Origin: DAOMNN01 sp035443825
GTDB taxonomy: Bacteria; Pseudomonadota; Gammaproteobacteria; Burkholderiales; Rhodocyclaceae
Direction of reading: 5' to 3'
Assembly: GCA_035443825.1 (NCBI GenBank)
Contig: DAOMNN010000010.1
Location: 4,446 to 68,445 of the forward strand
DNA: 64,000 nucleotides
The notes beneath the pieces were generated by a model. It saw only the letters and a list, made by a program, of their open reading frames with translations. It was not told where the DNA came from and made no database searches. Positions 41,699 to 50,631 of this stretch are shown in pieces; position 1 is the stretch's first letter; each line of letters begins with the position of its first letter. Position numbers and translations under genes: made by a program.

Positions 41699-42106
41699 AT
41701 GAAGCCCGAGATCATCATTTCATCCCAGGACATGGAACGCCTCGAGGGGCTGCTGCATGCCCCTGCGGCACGTAATCGCAGCGATCTGGACGGCCTGCGC
41801 GCCGAACTCGAACGCGCTCAGGTTCGCGAACCCGAGGATATGCCGCCAGACGTGATCACGATGAACAGCCGTGCGCGCATCCGGGAAATGCCCGGCGGCA
41901 AGGAGCGCGAACTGACCCTCGTCTACCCTGGAGACACCCGTACAGAGGGTGACCGGGTATCGATCTTCACCCCTGCCGGGAGCGCCCTGCTGGGAATGGC
42001 GGTCGGTCAGTCGATCGACTGGCCGACCGTCGACGGTCATGTCGTGCATCTGGTCGTGCTCGAAGTCACGCATCAGCCCGAGGCAAGAGGCGATTTCGAC
42101 AGCTGA
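41699..42106 (+). CDS. rnk: Regulator of nucleoside diphosphate kinase (Rnk, GreA/GreB-like)
   Basis: 135 residues from the ATG at 41699. The N-terminal short coiled-coil region (about 8-50) starts with PEIIISSQDMERLEGLL, and the C-terminal Gre-type domain has NSRARIREM, ELTLVYPGD, VSIFTPAGSALLGM and VLEVTHQPEA. Rnk binds RNA polymerase near the secondary channel without transcript cleavage in known members. It stands alone on the plus strand between hisG and murA, which are neighbours on one strand in many betaproteobacteria. A terminator-like hairpin precedes it. Confidence 0.88.
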   Translation: MKPEIIISSQDMERLEGLLHAPAARNRSDLDGLRAELERAQVREPEDMPPDVITMNSRARIREMPGGKERELTLVYPGDTRTEGDRVSIFTPAGSALLGMAVGQSIDWPTVDGHVVHLVVLEVTHQPEARGDFDS

Positions 42107-42154
42107 CGCGCACCGACGCGAAGGGGGGTCGGTACGCAAACCTTCCGGGACAGC

Positions 42155-43405
42155 CTATTTGACGCGCCGCACCCGCGCTCCGAGCGCCGCGAGCTTTTCC
42201 TCGAGACGCTCGTAGCCGCGATCAAGATGATAGATGCGCTCGATGAGCGTCTCGCCTTCCGCCACCAACCCGGCAATCACGAGACTGGCCGACGCACGCA
42301 GATCGGTCGCCATCACGGTCGCACCCTGAAGCCCCTCCACACCTCTTACCACAGCGGTATTGCCGTCGATGCTGATATCGGCACCGAGGCGCTGGAGCTC
42401 CACGGCATGCATGAAACGGTTCTCGAAGATGGTTTCGCGGATGACCGCCGTTCCGGTGGCGATCGCGTTGATCGCCATGAACTGAGCCTGCATGTCGGTG
42501 GGGAACGCCGGATAAGGTGCCGTGCGCACGTTGACCGCCTGTAGCCGCTGAGGCGCTTTCAATTGGATCGAATCGCGATCGATCTCAACGTCGCAGCCCG
42601 CATCCATCAGCTTGTCGATGACGGCGTCCAGACACGCCGACGAGGTGCCGGTCAGTCGGCCTTCACCGCCGCTCGCAGCGATCGCGCAGAGGTAGGTGCC
42701 GGTCTCGATGCGGTCGGGCATGATACGGTGGGTCGTGCCATGCAGCCGCTCGACGCCACGCACGCGAATCACGTCCGTGCCGGCCCCGGAGATGTTCGCT
42801 CCCATCGCCACGAGGCAGCGGGCCAGATCGACGACTTCCGGTTCCCTCGCCGCGTTCTCTATGACCGTCTCACCGTCCGCGAGACAAGCCGCCATCATGA
42901 GGTTTTCGGTTCCAGTAACGGTGACCATGTCGGTGAACAGACGCGCGCCCTTGAGACGCCTGGCGACTGCATGCACATAACCATGCTCCACCGCGACCTC
43001 GGCGCCCATCGCCTGCAGGCCCTTGATGTGCTGGTCGACCGGTCGCGCGCCGATGGCGCAACCACCGGGGAGCGATACCCGTGCTTCGCCACAACGCGCC
43101 AGGAGCGGCCCGAGAACGAGTATCGACGCCCGCATGGTCTTGACCATCTCGTAGGGCGCCACCGGGTTGTCGAGTCCCGACGAATCCAGGGTGACGGAGT
43201 CCCCGTCGCGATCGATCTTCACACCCATCTGCCCGATCAGGTGCAACAACGTACCGATATCGTTCAGGCGTGGCACATTGGTAAACGTGACCGGCTCTCG
43301 GGTCAGCAGTGCGGCGCACAGGATCGGCAGCGCAGCGTTCTTGGCACCGGAGATGGCGACTTCGCCACCTAGCCGCGAGCCACCTTCGATGATGAGTCTG
43401 TCCAT
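42155..43405 (-). CDS. murA: UDP-N-acetylglucosamine 1-carboxyvinyltransferase
   Basis: 416 residues, an EPSP-synthase-like fold. The catalytic, fosfomycin-target Cys lies in LPGGCAIGARPVDQH (near residue 116), so the enzyme should be fosfomycin-sensitive. K22 in ISGAKNAALPI and the RETIFENRFMH motif are also present. It transfers enolpyruvate to UDP-GlcNAc, the first committed peptidoglycan step. It follows the BolA-like gene by 10 bp. Confidence 0.97.
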   Translation of the reverse strand: MDRLIIEGGSRLGGEVAISGAKNAALPILCAALLTREPVTFTNVPRLNDIGTLLHLIGQMGVKIDRDGDSVTLDSSGLDNPVAPYEMVKTMRASILVLGPLLARCGEARVSLPGGCAIGARPVDQHIKGLQAMGAEVAVEHGYVHAVARRLKGARLFTDMVTVTGTENLMMAACLADGETVIENAAREPEVVDLARCLVAMGANISGAGTDVIRVRGVERLHGTTHRIMPDRIETGTYLCAIAASGGEGRLTGTSSACLDAVIDKLMDAGCDVEIDRDSIQLKAPQRLQAVNVRTAPYPAFPTDMQAQFMAINAIATGTAVIRETIFENRFMHAVELQRLGADISIDGNTAVVRGVEGLQGATVMATDLRASASLVIAGLVAEGETLIERIYHLDRGYERLEEKLAALGARVRRVK

Positions 43406-43415
43406 CTGCTCTTTC

Positions 43416-43673
43416 TCAGTAGCCGAGATCCCTGGAGACTTCGGCCCACCTCGCAGGCGTGTAGGTCTTCAGCTGCAAGGCGTGGATCTCGTTGCCCATC
43501 AGCTTTCCCAGCGTTTCCTTGACCGCACGATGCTGGTTCAGGGTCGACATGCCGTCGAACCGGGTACTGACCACTATAGCCGCGAAGTGAACACCGTCGT
43601 CACCAACGACATCAATGAATTCGCAGGGCAGGCCCGCACCGATGAGTCGCTTTATTTCTGCTGCGTCAAACAT
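43416..43673 (-). CDS. ibaG: BolA-family protein (IbaG-like)
   Basis: 85 residues of the BolA/IbaA fold. The conserved His is in STLNQHRAVKETLG, and FVGDDGVHFAAIVVSTRF-like strands precede it. The C-terminal ALQLKTYTPARW is typical of the IbaG subgroup found next to murA and the mla operon. Such proteins pair with monothiol glutaredoxins in iron-sulfur handling, and IbaG has been linked to envelope homeostasis. Confidence 0.9.
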   Translation of the reverse strand: MFDAAEIKRLIGAGLPCEFIDVVGDDGVHFAAIVVSTRFDGMSTLNQHRAVKETLGKLMGNEIHALQLKTYTPARWAEVSRDLGY

Positions 43674-43683
43674 TCAGGAAACC

Positions 43684-44475
43684 TCAGTTGCGTAATTTGT
43701 AGCCCCGCGCAAGCATTGTGAGGGTCAGGCTTGCGAGCAGGACAAGACATCCGCTCACCACGCCGAGGCTCAACCACGGCGACACGTCGGATTGTCCGAA
43801 GAAGCCGTAGCGAAAGCCGTCGATCATGAAGAAGAACGGGTTGGCATGCGAGACATCCTGCCAGAGTTGCGGCAGGGAATGAATCGAATAGAAAACCCCC
43901 GAGAGCATCGTAAGCGGCATCACGAGGAAGTTCTGGAACGCGGAAAGCTGATCGAACTTGTCCGCCCAGATACCCGCGATCACACCCAGCGACCCAAGTA
44001 TAGCGCCCCCGAACACGGCGAACACCACCACCCACAGCGGATGCTCGACCGGCACGGCCACGAAGGGGATCGCGACGAGCCAAACGCCCGCGCCCACGAA
44101 CAGACCCCGCAGCACGGATGCCGTCACGTATGCGGCATAGAACTCGCGATAGGAGATCGGCGGCAAGAGCACGAAGATGATGTTCCCGGTGATCTTGCTC
44201 TGGATCAGCGAGGAGGAACTGTTCGCGAACGCATTCTGCAGCAGCGACATCATGACCAGACCCGGCACCAGGAAGGTGGTGTAGCCGATATCGCCATATA
44301 CCGTTACGTGCCGGTCAAGCACGTGCGAGAAGATCAGAAGGAACAGGACCGCCGTCAGCACCGGTGCGAGCACGGTCTGCAATGCAACCTTCCAGAAGCG
44401 GAGCACCTCCTTGTACAGGAGTGTCCTGAAGCCGATCCACGACGACCCGGTCATCGGGGCGCTCGGCTCAAGCAC
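43684..44475 (-). CDS. ABC-2 type transporter permease
   Basis: 263 residues with about six membrane segments and the ABC-2 signature region (LSGVFYSIHSLPQLWQ ... NPFFFMIDGFRYGFFG). It resembles the NodJ/YadH exporter permeases. The substrate is not known. It overlaps the upstream ATPase gene by 8 bp, forming one exporter. The position between mlaB and ibaG is conserved in betaproteobacteria; an envelope substrate is likely but unproven. Confidence 0.9.
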   Translation of the reverse strand: MLEPSAPMTGSSWIGFRTLLYKEVLRFWKVALQTVLAPVLTAVLFLLIFSHVLDRHVTVYGDIGYTTFLVPGLVMMSLLQNAFANSSSSLIQSKITGNIIFVLLPPISYREFYAAYVTASVLRGLFVGAGVWLVAIPFVAVPVEHPLWVVVFAVFGGAILGSLGVIAGIWADKFDQLSAFQNFLVMPLTMLSGVFYSIHSLPQLWQDVSHANPFFFMIDGFRYGFFGQSDVSPWLSLGVVSGCLVLLASLTLTMLARGYKLRN

Positions 44476-45364
44476 GATTCATCACCTCGACGAACACCCG
44501 CTCGAGATCGGCTTCACCGAGCTGAACCTCCTCGATTCCAGCCCCGGCCTCGCGCAGACGGGCAAGCAATCGTTCCAGATCCTCGCATGCGTCGAAACCG
44601 AATGCGATCCAGTCATCGCGCTCGCTCACCCCGCCCAGCGCGACCCCGAATTCGGGCCGCTGCAGCCGTACCCGCAAACTGTGCGTGGCGAACTGCCGCA
44701 AAAGCGCGCGGGTACTGTCGAGTGCGACGATCCTGCCGGATTTCAGCATCGCGATGCGCCCGCACATCGCCTCCGCCTCTTCCAGGTAATGCGTCGTGAG
44801 CACGATCGTGTGACCGTCCTGATTCAGCTTTCGGATGAACTTCCAGAGTCCCTGGCGCAATTCGACATCGACACCGGCAGTCGGCTCATCCAGTACGATC
44901 ACCGGGGGACGATGGACCAGTGCCTGAGCCACCAGCACCCGGCGCTTCATGCCTCCGGAGAGGGTACGCATGTTCGCGTTCGCTTTCGGCAGCAGGTCCA
45001 GGCTGGCCAGGATCTCGTCGATCCAGGCATCGTTGCGCGATATCCCGAAATACCCGGACTGAATGCGCAACAACTCGCGCACCGAAAAGAAGGGGTCGAA
45101 CACCAGCTCCTGCGGTACGACGCCCAGCTTCATGCGCGCATTGCGATAGTCGCTCACCACGTCGTGCCCCATCACCTCGAGCGTGCCGGACGAAGGTCGG
45201 ACCAATCCGGACAGTGCGGAGATGAGTGTCGTCTTTCCCGCGCCGTTCGGACCAAGGAGCCCGAAAAACTCGCCCTGCTCGACCACGAGACTTACGCCGG
45301 CCAGTGCCTCCAGCACACCATAGCGCTTGGTCAGCGATTCGATGCGGATCGCGGGGGTATTCAT
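44468..45364 (-). CDS. ABC transporter ATP-binding protein (YadG/NodI-like)
   Basis: 298 residues. Walker A GPNGAGKTT, signature LSGGMKRRVLVAQAL, Walker B VIVLDEPTAGVD and the H-loop VLTTHYLEEAEAMCGR are complete, followed by a C-terminal extension of about 70 residues. It powers the permease encoded downstream. It starts 14 bp after the mlaB stop, so it is probably co-transcribed with the mla operon. Confidence 0.93.
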   Translation of the reverse strand: MNTPAIRIESLTKRYGVLEALAGVSLVVEQGEFFGLLGPNGAGKTTLISALSGLVRPSSGTLEVMGHDVVSDYRNARMKLGVVPQELVFDPFFSVRELLRIQSGYFGISRNDAWIDEILASLDLLPKANANMRTLSGGMKRRVLVAQALVHRPPVIVLDEPTAGVDVELRQGLWKFIRKLNQDGHTIVLTTHYLEEAEAMCGRIAMLKSGRIVALDSTRALLRQFATHSLRVRLQRPEFGVALGGVSERDDWIAFGFDACEDLERLLARLREAGAGIEEVQLGEADLERVFVEVMNRA

Positions 45365-45378
45365 TCAGGTTCGAAAGC

Positions 45379-45663
45379 TCAAGCTTCTGGAGGCAACAGC
45401 GCATCGACACCATAGAGCGACGCAAGGCTGCGCAGTCCATCAGGAAGCGCCCTTACGGACAGGGAATGGCCCGAGACGGCAGCGGCTCGCAGCCAGTCGA
45501 AGATGAGCGCGACGGCGGCCGAGTCCGCTTCGGTGACCGCAGAAAAATCCGCGACCAGATCGCCGGCCGCCAGTCTCGTGCGCCCCTCATGCAGATGGTC
45601 GCCCACCGTTTGCATGGTGAGCGGGCCTTCGAGCCGCAGCAACTCGACCGAATGTTCCGACAT
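45379..45663 (-). CDS. mlaB: STAS-domain protein MlaB
   Basis: 94 residues from the ATG at 45663. A single STAS domain with ADFSAVTEADSAAVALIFDWLRAA, where the Ser/Asp region is the usual regulatory site. MlaB stabilises the MlaF ATPase in the MlaFEDB inner-membrane complex. It overlaps the mlaC stop by one base (ATGA-type junction shifted). Confidence 0.9.
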   Translation of the reverse strand: MSEHSVELLRLEGPLTMQTVGDHLHEGRTRLAAGDLVADFSAVTEADSAAVALIFDWLRAAAVSGHSLSVRALPDGLRSLASLYGVDALLPPEA

Positions 45664-46298
45664 CAGGACTGCCCGGGTGTCCGTGTGAACTCGCGTCCCT
45701 TGGTCTCGAGCGAATTGATCAGGCCGTCGATCCCTCCGACGCGTATTTCCTGCGAGAAGGTCCCCCGATAGTTGGTTACCAGACTGACGCCCGCCACCAC
45801 GATGTCGAAGATCTTCCACCCCTCTGCACTTTGTTCGAGGACGTAATCCACCGTCACGGGCTGAGCCCCCGACTGACGAATCTCGGTCTGAACCCTCACG
45901 GTCTTGTCAGACGGACTCATGCGCAATGGACGCACGCCGATCGTCTGGTCACGATACTGCGTCAGCGCGTTCGAATAGGTGCGCACCAGCATCCCATAGA
46001 AGGCGTCCATCAGGCGCTGCTGCTGTTCGGGCGAAGCGTCGCGCCAATCACGCCCGACCGCGAGCATCGTCATCCGCCGGAAGTTGAAGTGCGGCAGGAC
46101 CAGATCCTCGACCAGTTCCACGACATTGCTGACGTCGCCGTTGCGAAGCTTCTCGTCGTTACGAAGGACCTCCAATACATCGTCGGAGAGCTTGCGGATC
46201 AGTTCGTCCGGCGTTGGCCCGCTCGCCGAGGCGCCAACAGGCAGAAACGCGAAAACTGCTATGCACAGAGCAAGAAAAACGGATCTCATATTCATCAC
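45663..46298 (-). CDS. mlaC: Periplasmic phospholipid-binding protein MlaC
   Basis: 211 residues with a cleavable signal peptide (about 1-26, ending ASASG) and the MlaC/Ttg2D domain: LVLPHFNFRRMTMLAVGRDWRDASPEQQ is highly typical. It shuttles phospholipid between MlaA at the outer membrane and MlaFEDB. A second in-frame ATG (46289) would shorten the signal by three residues. It overlaps the mlaA stop by 4 bp. Confidence 0.95.
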   Translation of the reverse strand: MMNMRSVFLALCIAVFAFLPVGASASGPTPDELIRKLSDDVLEVLRNDEKLRNGDVSNVVELVEDLVLPHFNFRRMTMLAVGRDWRDASPEQQQRLMDAFYGMLVRTYSNALTQYRDQTIGVRPLRMSPSDKTVRVQTEIRQSGAQPVTVDYVLEQSAEGWKIFDIVVAGVSLVTNYRGTFSQEIRVGGIDGLINSLETKGREFTRTPGQS

Positions 46299-47146
46299 CT
46301 GATCACGAACATGCTCGAATCGGCATCGGTATCGACCATGCTCACCAGTTCAAGACGCTCGACCGCGGAACGCGCCACGATATCCGATTCCGTTTCATAG
46401 GGAACCAGAGACGCCTCCTCTTCAAGATCGAAATCCTCGTACTCTATCGGCATGTTGCCGTCATGTACCCTGTAGCGGCGCTGTTGCAGATGGAAGTCGC
46501 GCGTGAAAGCGTACCGATCCAGCATACCCTCGTCGAGCGTCTTCTCCAGCCCCAGCAGACGGGCCCGTTTATGCGCGAGGCGCAAGACGGTCAGCGAATT
46601 GCGGGTCGGCACATGCTCGAGCCCCCACACCGGATCACCCCGGGCATCCACCGGAAGCACCAGGGCATCGCGCACGGTGCTTGGGCCAAAGAACGGCACC
46701 ACGAAATACGGCCCTTCGCCCACGCCCCAGACCGCCAGCGTCTGGCCGAAGTCCTCGTCATTCTTCTGCATGCCCAGCTCCGATGCCACGTCAATCAGTC
46801 CGAACAGGCCGAACGTCGAATTGACCACGAAACGCATCCAGTCCGACAGGCCGTCCACAACCTTGCCCTGAAGCATGTTGTTGAGACCGATCCAGACGTC
46901 GCCGAGATTGCCGAAAAAGTTGCCCACGCCCGTCTGCACGAGGTCGGGCGTGACCGTGTCGTAAGCGGTGGCAATCGGCTTGACGATCGCCCGGTCGACC
47001 TTGTCGTTGAAGCTGAACATCGCCCGGTTGTATCGTTCGAGCGGGTCATCGGGGTTGCTCGGTCGAGTCGCACATCCACTCACCACCAGAACGGCGCAGG
47101 CGATCAGCACCGCGAACACCCTTGAACGAAATTCTAATGCTCTCAT
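46295..47146 (-). CDS. mlaA: Outer-membrane lipoprotein MlaA (VacJ)
   Basis: 283 residues from the ATG at 47146, with lipobox VVSGC (C25) and GAGAG upstream; an ATG at 47170 would add eight residues before the signal peptide. The core MlaA motifs DPLERYNRAMFSFNDKVD, NFFGNLGDVWIGLNNMLQGK and YFVVPFFGPSTVRDA are present. The C-terminal region after about 215 is acidic and variable. MlaA removes phospholipid from the outer leaflet. Unlike in E. coli, it is encoded inside the mla operon. Confidence 0.94.
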   Translation of the reverse strand: MRALEFRSRVFAVLIACAVLVVSGCATRPSNPDDPLERYNRAMFSFNDKVDRAIVKPIATAYDTVTPDLVQTGVGNFFGNLGDVWIGLNNMLQGKVVDGLSDWMRFVVNSTFGLFGLIDVASELGMQKNDEDFGQTLAVWGVGEGPYFVVPFFGPSTVRDALVLPVDARGDPVWGLEHVPTRNSLTVLRLAHKRARLLGLEKTLDEGMLDRYAFTRDFHLQQRRYRVHDGNMPIEYEDFDLEEEASLVPYETESDIVARSAVERLELVSMVDTDADSSMFVIR

Positions 47147-47171
47147 GTTGGCTCTCTTCTTGTTTTGCATG

Positions 47172-47636
47172 TCATTCGGCAGGTGTGGCTGCCCGGTCGA
47201 ACATGAACTGCCCGATCAGTTTCTCCAGAACGACCGCAGACTGCGTAATCTGCAGCGAATCGCCGGACTCCAGCATTTCGATGTCCCCGCCCGGATCGAG
47301 CCCGACGTACTGTTCGCCGAGCAGACCCGAAGTGAGGATCGAGGCGATGGTGTCGCGCGGGAACTCGAAACCCCTTCCGATCGTAAACACCACCTCGGCC
47401 CTGTAGCTTTGGGTGTCGAACGAAATGCTGTCCACACGGCCGACCACCACGCCGGCGCTCTTCACCGGAGCCCGGACCTTCAGACCGCCGATGTTATCGA
47501 ACTGCGCCTTGACGACATAGGTGTCGGTGAAATTCGTGCCGGCCAGATTGCCCACCCTGAAGGACAGGAAAAGCAGCGCGGCCATCCCGATGACGACGAA
47601 AAATCCCACCCACAGATCGAGCGTAGTGCGGCTCAT
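47172..47636 (-). CDS. mlaD: MCE-domain protein MlaD
   Basis: 154 residues from the ATG at 47636. One N-terminal membrane helix (about 8-28) and one MCE domain (about 38-115) with FDNIGGLKVRAPVKSAGVVVGRV and TSGLLGEQYVGLDPG. It forms the hexameric ring of the MlaFEDB complex. The C-terminus ends in a hydrophobic helix (VVLEKLIGQFMF) that lines the central channel in homologues. It overlaps the mlaE stop by 4 bp. Confidence 0.95.
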   Translation of the reverse strand: MSRTTLDLWVGFFVVIGMAALLFLSFRVGNLAGTNFTDTYVVKAQFDNIGGLKVRAPVKSAGVVVGRVDSISFDTQSYRAEVVFTIGRGFEFPRDTIASILTSGLLGEQYVGLDPGGDIEMLESGDSLQITQSAVVLEKLIGQFMFDRAATPAE

Positions 47637-48427
47637 GAAGTCCCCCGGAACATGAACGATGTAAGAACGAAATCCAGCGCCAGGATGGCAAGCGCAGAAC
47701 TCACCACGGTGCGCGTAATCGCGCGCGAGACACCCTCCGCGGTGGGGGTGCAATCATACCCCTCGAAGACGGCGATCAGCGACACCGCAACCCCGAACAC
47801 CACGCTCTTGATCACCCCGTTCATTACATCGTAACGAAAATCGACCGCATTCTGCATCTGCGACCAGAAGGCCCCTTCATCGACGCCGATGAATACGACG
47901 CCGATCAGCCAGCCGCCGAACACGCCCATCGCAGTGAAGATGGCCGCAAGCAGGGGCATGGAAATCACACCTCCCCAGAATCTCGGGGCGACCACCCGTG
48001 CGATCGGATTGACGGCCATCATGTCCATCGCCCTGAGTTGCTCGGTCGCCTTCATCAGGCCGATCTCCGCGGTCACGGCCGAGCCCGCCCGACTGGCGAA
48101 GAGCAGTCCTGCGACCACCGGGCCGAGTTCCCGCGTCAGCGACAGCGCGACCAGTACACCCAGCGCGTCACCGGAGCCGAAACGCTGCAGCGTCTCGTAG
48201 CCCTGCAGACCGAGCACCATGCCGACGAACAGGCCGGACACCACGATGATCAGCAGAGACAGCACACCACCGAAATAGATCTCGCGAATCGTCAGATGCA
48301 GTCGGGTAAATGACTGCCCCGAATACAGAAGCATCAGTCCGAAAAAACGCGCGGCGAACCCCAGTCTCCAGATTCCGTCGGTCACCATTGCGCCGAGTCG
48401 GCGCACCACCACCAGCGGCCCGCTCAT
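47633..48427 (-). CDS. mlaE: Phospholipid ABC transporter permease MlaE
   Basis: 264 residues of the MlaE permease family with about five to six membrane helices. Conserved motifs are LTRELGPVVAGLLFASRAGSAVTAEIG, MKATEQLRAMDMMAVNP and FEGYDCTPTAEGVSRA. It is the membrane core of MlaFEDB. It overlaps mlaF by 4 bp. Confidence 0.96.
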   Translation of the reverse strand: MSGPLVVVRRLGAMVTDGIWRLGFAARFFGLMLLYSGQSFTRLHLTIREIYFGGVLSLLIIVVSGLFVGMVLGLQGYETLQRFGSGDALGVLVALSLTRELGPVVAGLLFASRAGSAVTAEIGLMKATEQLRAMDMMAVNPIARVVAPRFWGGVISMPLLAAIFTAMGVFGGWLIGVVFIGVDEGAFWSQMQNAVDFRYDVMNGVIKSVVFGVAVSLIAVFEGYDCTPTAEGVSRAITRTVVSSALAILALDFVLTSFMFRGTS

Positions 48428-49242
48428 GTCGCATTTCGTCCGAGAAAACCCTCGGCGATAGGCGGCGCGGGATAGTGAAACGGCACCGGCCCATCTGCTT
48501 CGGCGTTGACAAACTGGTGCACGAACGGATCCCGCGAACTGCGGATATCTTCCGGCGTACCTTCGGCAACGATACGTCCGTCAGAAACGAAATAAACATA
48601 GTCGACGATCTCGAGCGACTCATGAACATCGTGAGTGACCAGGATCGAACTCGCCCCGAGCGCGTCATTGAGTCGGCGGATCAGTTGACCGATGACCCCC
48701 AGCGAAATCGGATCCAGTCCGGCGAACGGCTCGTCGTACATGACCAGCATCGGGTCCAGCGCCACCGCCCGTGCCAGCGACACCCTGCGCGCCATGCCGC
48801 CGGATAGCTCTGCCGGATCGAGCCTGTCCGCACCGCGCAAACCGACGGCGTTGAGCTTCATGAGCACCAGGTCGCGGATGAGCTCGGGCGGCAGCTGCGT
48901 GTGCTCGCGCAACGGGAAAGCGACATTGTCGAACACCGAGACGTCCGTGAACAGCGCGCCGAACTGAAACAGCATGCCCATACGTCTGCGCAGCGCATAG
49001 AGTTCGCTGCGCCCCATACGCGAGACGTCCCGGCCGCCGACCTCGACCAGGCCGGACCGCGCCCGCAACTGCCCGCCGATCAACCGCAACAAGGTTGTCT
49101 TGCCACAGCCGCTGCCGCCCATGATGGCGACCACCTGACCGCGGCGGACCTGCAAGTTGACGCCCCGCAGGATCTCACGCTCGCCGTAGGCAAAGCGGAC
49201 ATCCTGAAGTCGCACCAAGGGATTGTCGGGCAACGTCGCCAA
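48424..49242 (-). CDS. mlaF: Phospholipid ABC transporter ATPase MlaF
   Basis: 272 residues. Walker A MGGSGCGKTT, signature LSGGMARRVSLARA, Walker B LVMYDEPFAGLDP and H-loop LVTHDVHESLEI are intact. It energises lipid transfer by MlaFEDB. It is the first gene of mlaFEDACB; the 396-bp region upstream separates it from the divergent kdsD. Confidence 0.96.
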   Translation of the reverse strand: MATLPDNPLVRLQDVRFAYGEREILRGVNLQVRRGQVVAIMGGSGCGKTTLLRLIGGQLRARSGLVEVGGRDVSRMGRSELYALRRRMGMLFQFGALFTDVSVFDNVAFPLREHTQLPPELIRDLVLMKLNAVGLRGADRLDPAELSGGMARRVSLARAVALDPMLVMYDEPFAGLDPISLGVIGQLIRRLNDALGASSILVTHDVHESLEIVDYVYFVSDGRIVAEGTPEDIRSSRDPFVHQFVNAEADGPVPFHYPAPPIAEGFLGRNAT

Positions 49243-49638
49243 TTCGAACGCTATTCCGTATTGATAACGGCGCCAAGTTTAACAGACCCATGGAAGATTT
49301 TTGAGCCGCCACCGGGGCGCATCTGTGTTCAGGTGTGACATTGGTCCGCATCGGTGACAGAGCCGCAAGCATGGCCTCTGGTATACTTGCGCCTCGTCTC
49401 CGGGCGGCATTGCGAGGCGCAGGCCCGGCCATCGACGAAACCACGAACCTAGCCCGGATATTTCATGAATTGCACGCGCCCTCGCTTGGTCTTTGTTCGG
49501 TATGGAAATCCCGCTCAGTCGGGCGTACGAATCACTACGCCGATCCTTCTCGGAATTGCCCTACGAAACAAATCCCTGTGCAATCATCACGCGCATCCGC
49601 GAAGCATCCGGGCTACATGACGATACCCCCTTGTCCAC
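49243..49638. promoter_or_regulatory. 396-bp divergent region between mlaF and kdsD
   Basis: No extra gene is convincing. A TG-extended -10 (TGGTATACT, 49379-49387) reads toward kdsD, without a clear -35 and leaving a leader of about 245 bases. A 106-codon frame at 49335-49655 crosses the region but has irregular composition and no Shine-Dalgarno sequence. Confidence 0.35.
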
Positions 49639-50631
49639 ATGACGCCGACGTCTGAAGACTCCACGGCTACCCCCCGAGCGATCGAAATGGCTCGGCGCGT
49701 GCTGCGCATCGAAGCGGATGCGGTGGCGGCGCTGGCAGATCGGGTCGGCGCCGCCTTCGAGCAGGCAGTCGGTCTCATCCTCGCACGTCATGGCCGCGTC
49801 ATCGTGACCGGCATCGGCAAGTCCGGGCACATCGCCCGGAAGATTGCGGCCACTCTCGCCAGCACGGGAACGCCCGCCTACTTCGTACATGCGGCCGAAG
49901 CAGCTCACGGCGATCTGGGAATGATCACCGCCGAAGACGTCGTGATCGCACTGTCGTACTCGGGGGCAAGCGACGAATTGCTGACCATCGTGCCGCTGGT
50001 GAAGCGCCAGGGAGCCAGTCTGATAGCGATCACGGGCAACGCCTCGTCGCCACTGGCGAAGGAATCCGACGTCCATCTGGACGCGGCCGTGCGCGAAGAA
50101 GCCTGCCCGCTCAACCTGGCCCCGACCGCAAGTACCACCGCGACGTTGGCCCTCGGCGACGCCCTGGCCGTCGCCCTGCTCGACGCCCGCGGTTTCAGCA
50201 GCGACGATTTTGCACGAGCGCACCCGGGTGGCGCACTCGGCAGGCGCCTGTTGACCCACGTGCGCGACGTGATGCGTCCTGCCCATGATGTGCCGCAAGT
50301 GCACGAAGCCGCGTTGCTGACCGACGCACTGCTCGAAATGACCCGCGGCGGCCTCGGGATGACCGCAGTGATTTCCGGCGATGGCTGCGTGATCGGCATC
50401 TTTACCGACGGAGATCTGCGTCGTACGCTCGAACGGGGCGTCGATGTGCGTTCGACCGCGCTCGGCGACGTCATGACCCGACACCCGCAGACCATCGGGC
50501 CCGACGCCTTGGCCGTCGAGGCTGTCGAGGTGATGGAGCGCCTGCGCATCAACCAGCTGCTCGTGGTCGGAGACGGCATACTCGTGGGCGCCCTCAACAT
50601 GCACGATCTGATGCAGGCCAAGGTGATCTGA
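49639..50631 (+). CDS. kdsD: Arabinose-5-phosphate isomerase (KpsF/GutQ family)
   Basis: 330 residues: an N-terminal SIS domain with TGIGKSGHIARKIAATLASTG and ALSYSGASDELL, with the family's conserved His region AAEAAHGDLG, followed by two CBS domains (about 205-325). It isomerises ribulose-5-phosphate to arabinose-5-phosphate for Kdo synthesis. It overlaps kdsC by one base and starts the LPS operon. Confidence 0.95.
   Translation: MTPTSEDSTATPRAIEMARRVLRIEADAVAALADRVGAAFEQAVGLILARHGRVIVTGIGKSGHIARKIAATLASTGTPAYFVHAAEAAHGDLGMITAEDVVIALSYSGASDELLTIVPLVKRQGASLIAITGNASSPLAKESDVHLDAAVREEACPLNLAPTASTTATLALGDALAVALLDARGFSSDDFARAHPGGALGRRLLTHVRDVMRPAHDVPQVHEAALLTDALLEMTRGGLGMTAVISGDGCVIGIFTDGDLRRTLERGVDVRSTALGDVMTRHPQTIGPDALAVEAVEVMERLRINQLLVVGDGILVGALNMHDLMQAKVI

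Noticed and set aside
49335..49655. A 106-codon plus-strand frame between mlaF and kdsD
   Set aside because: Irregular composition, no ribosome-binding site and overlap with kdsD; it is more likely leader sequence.
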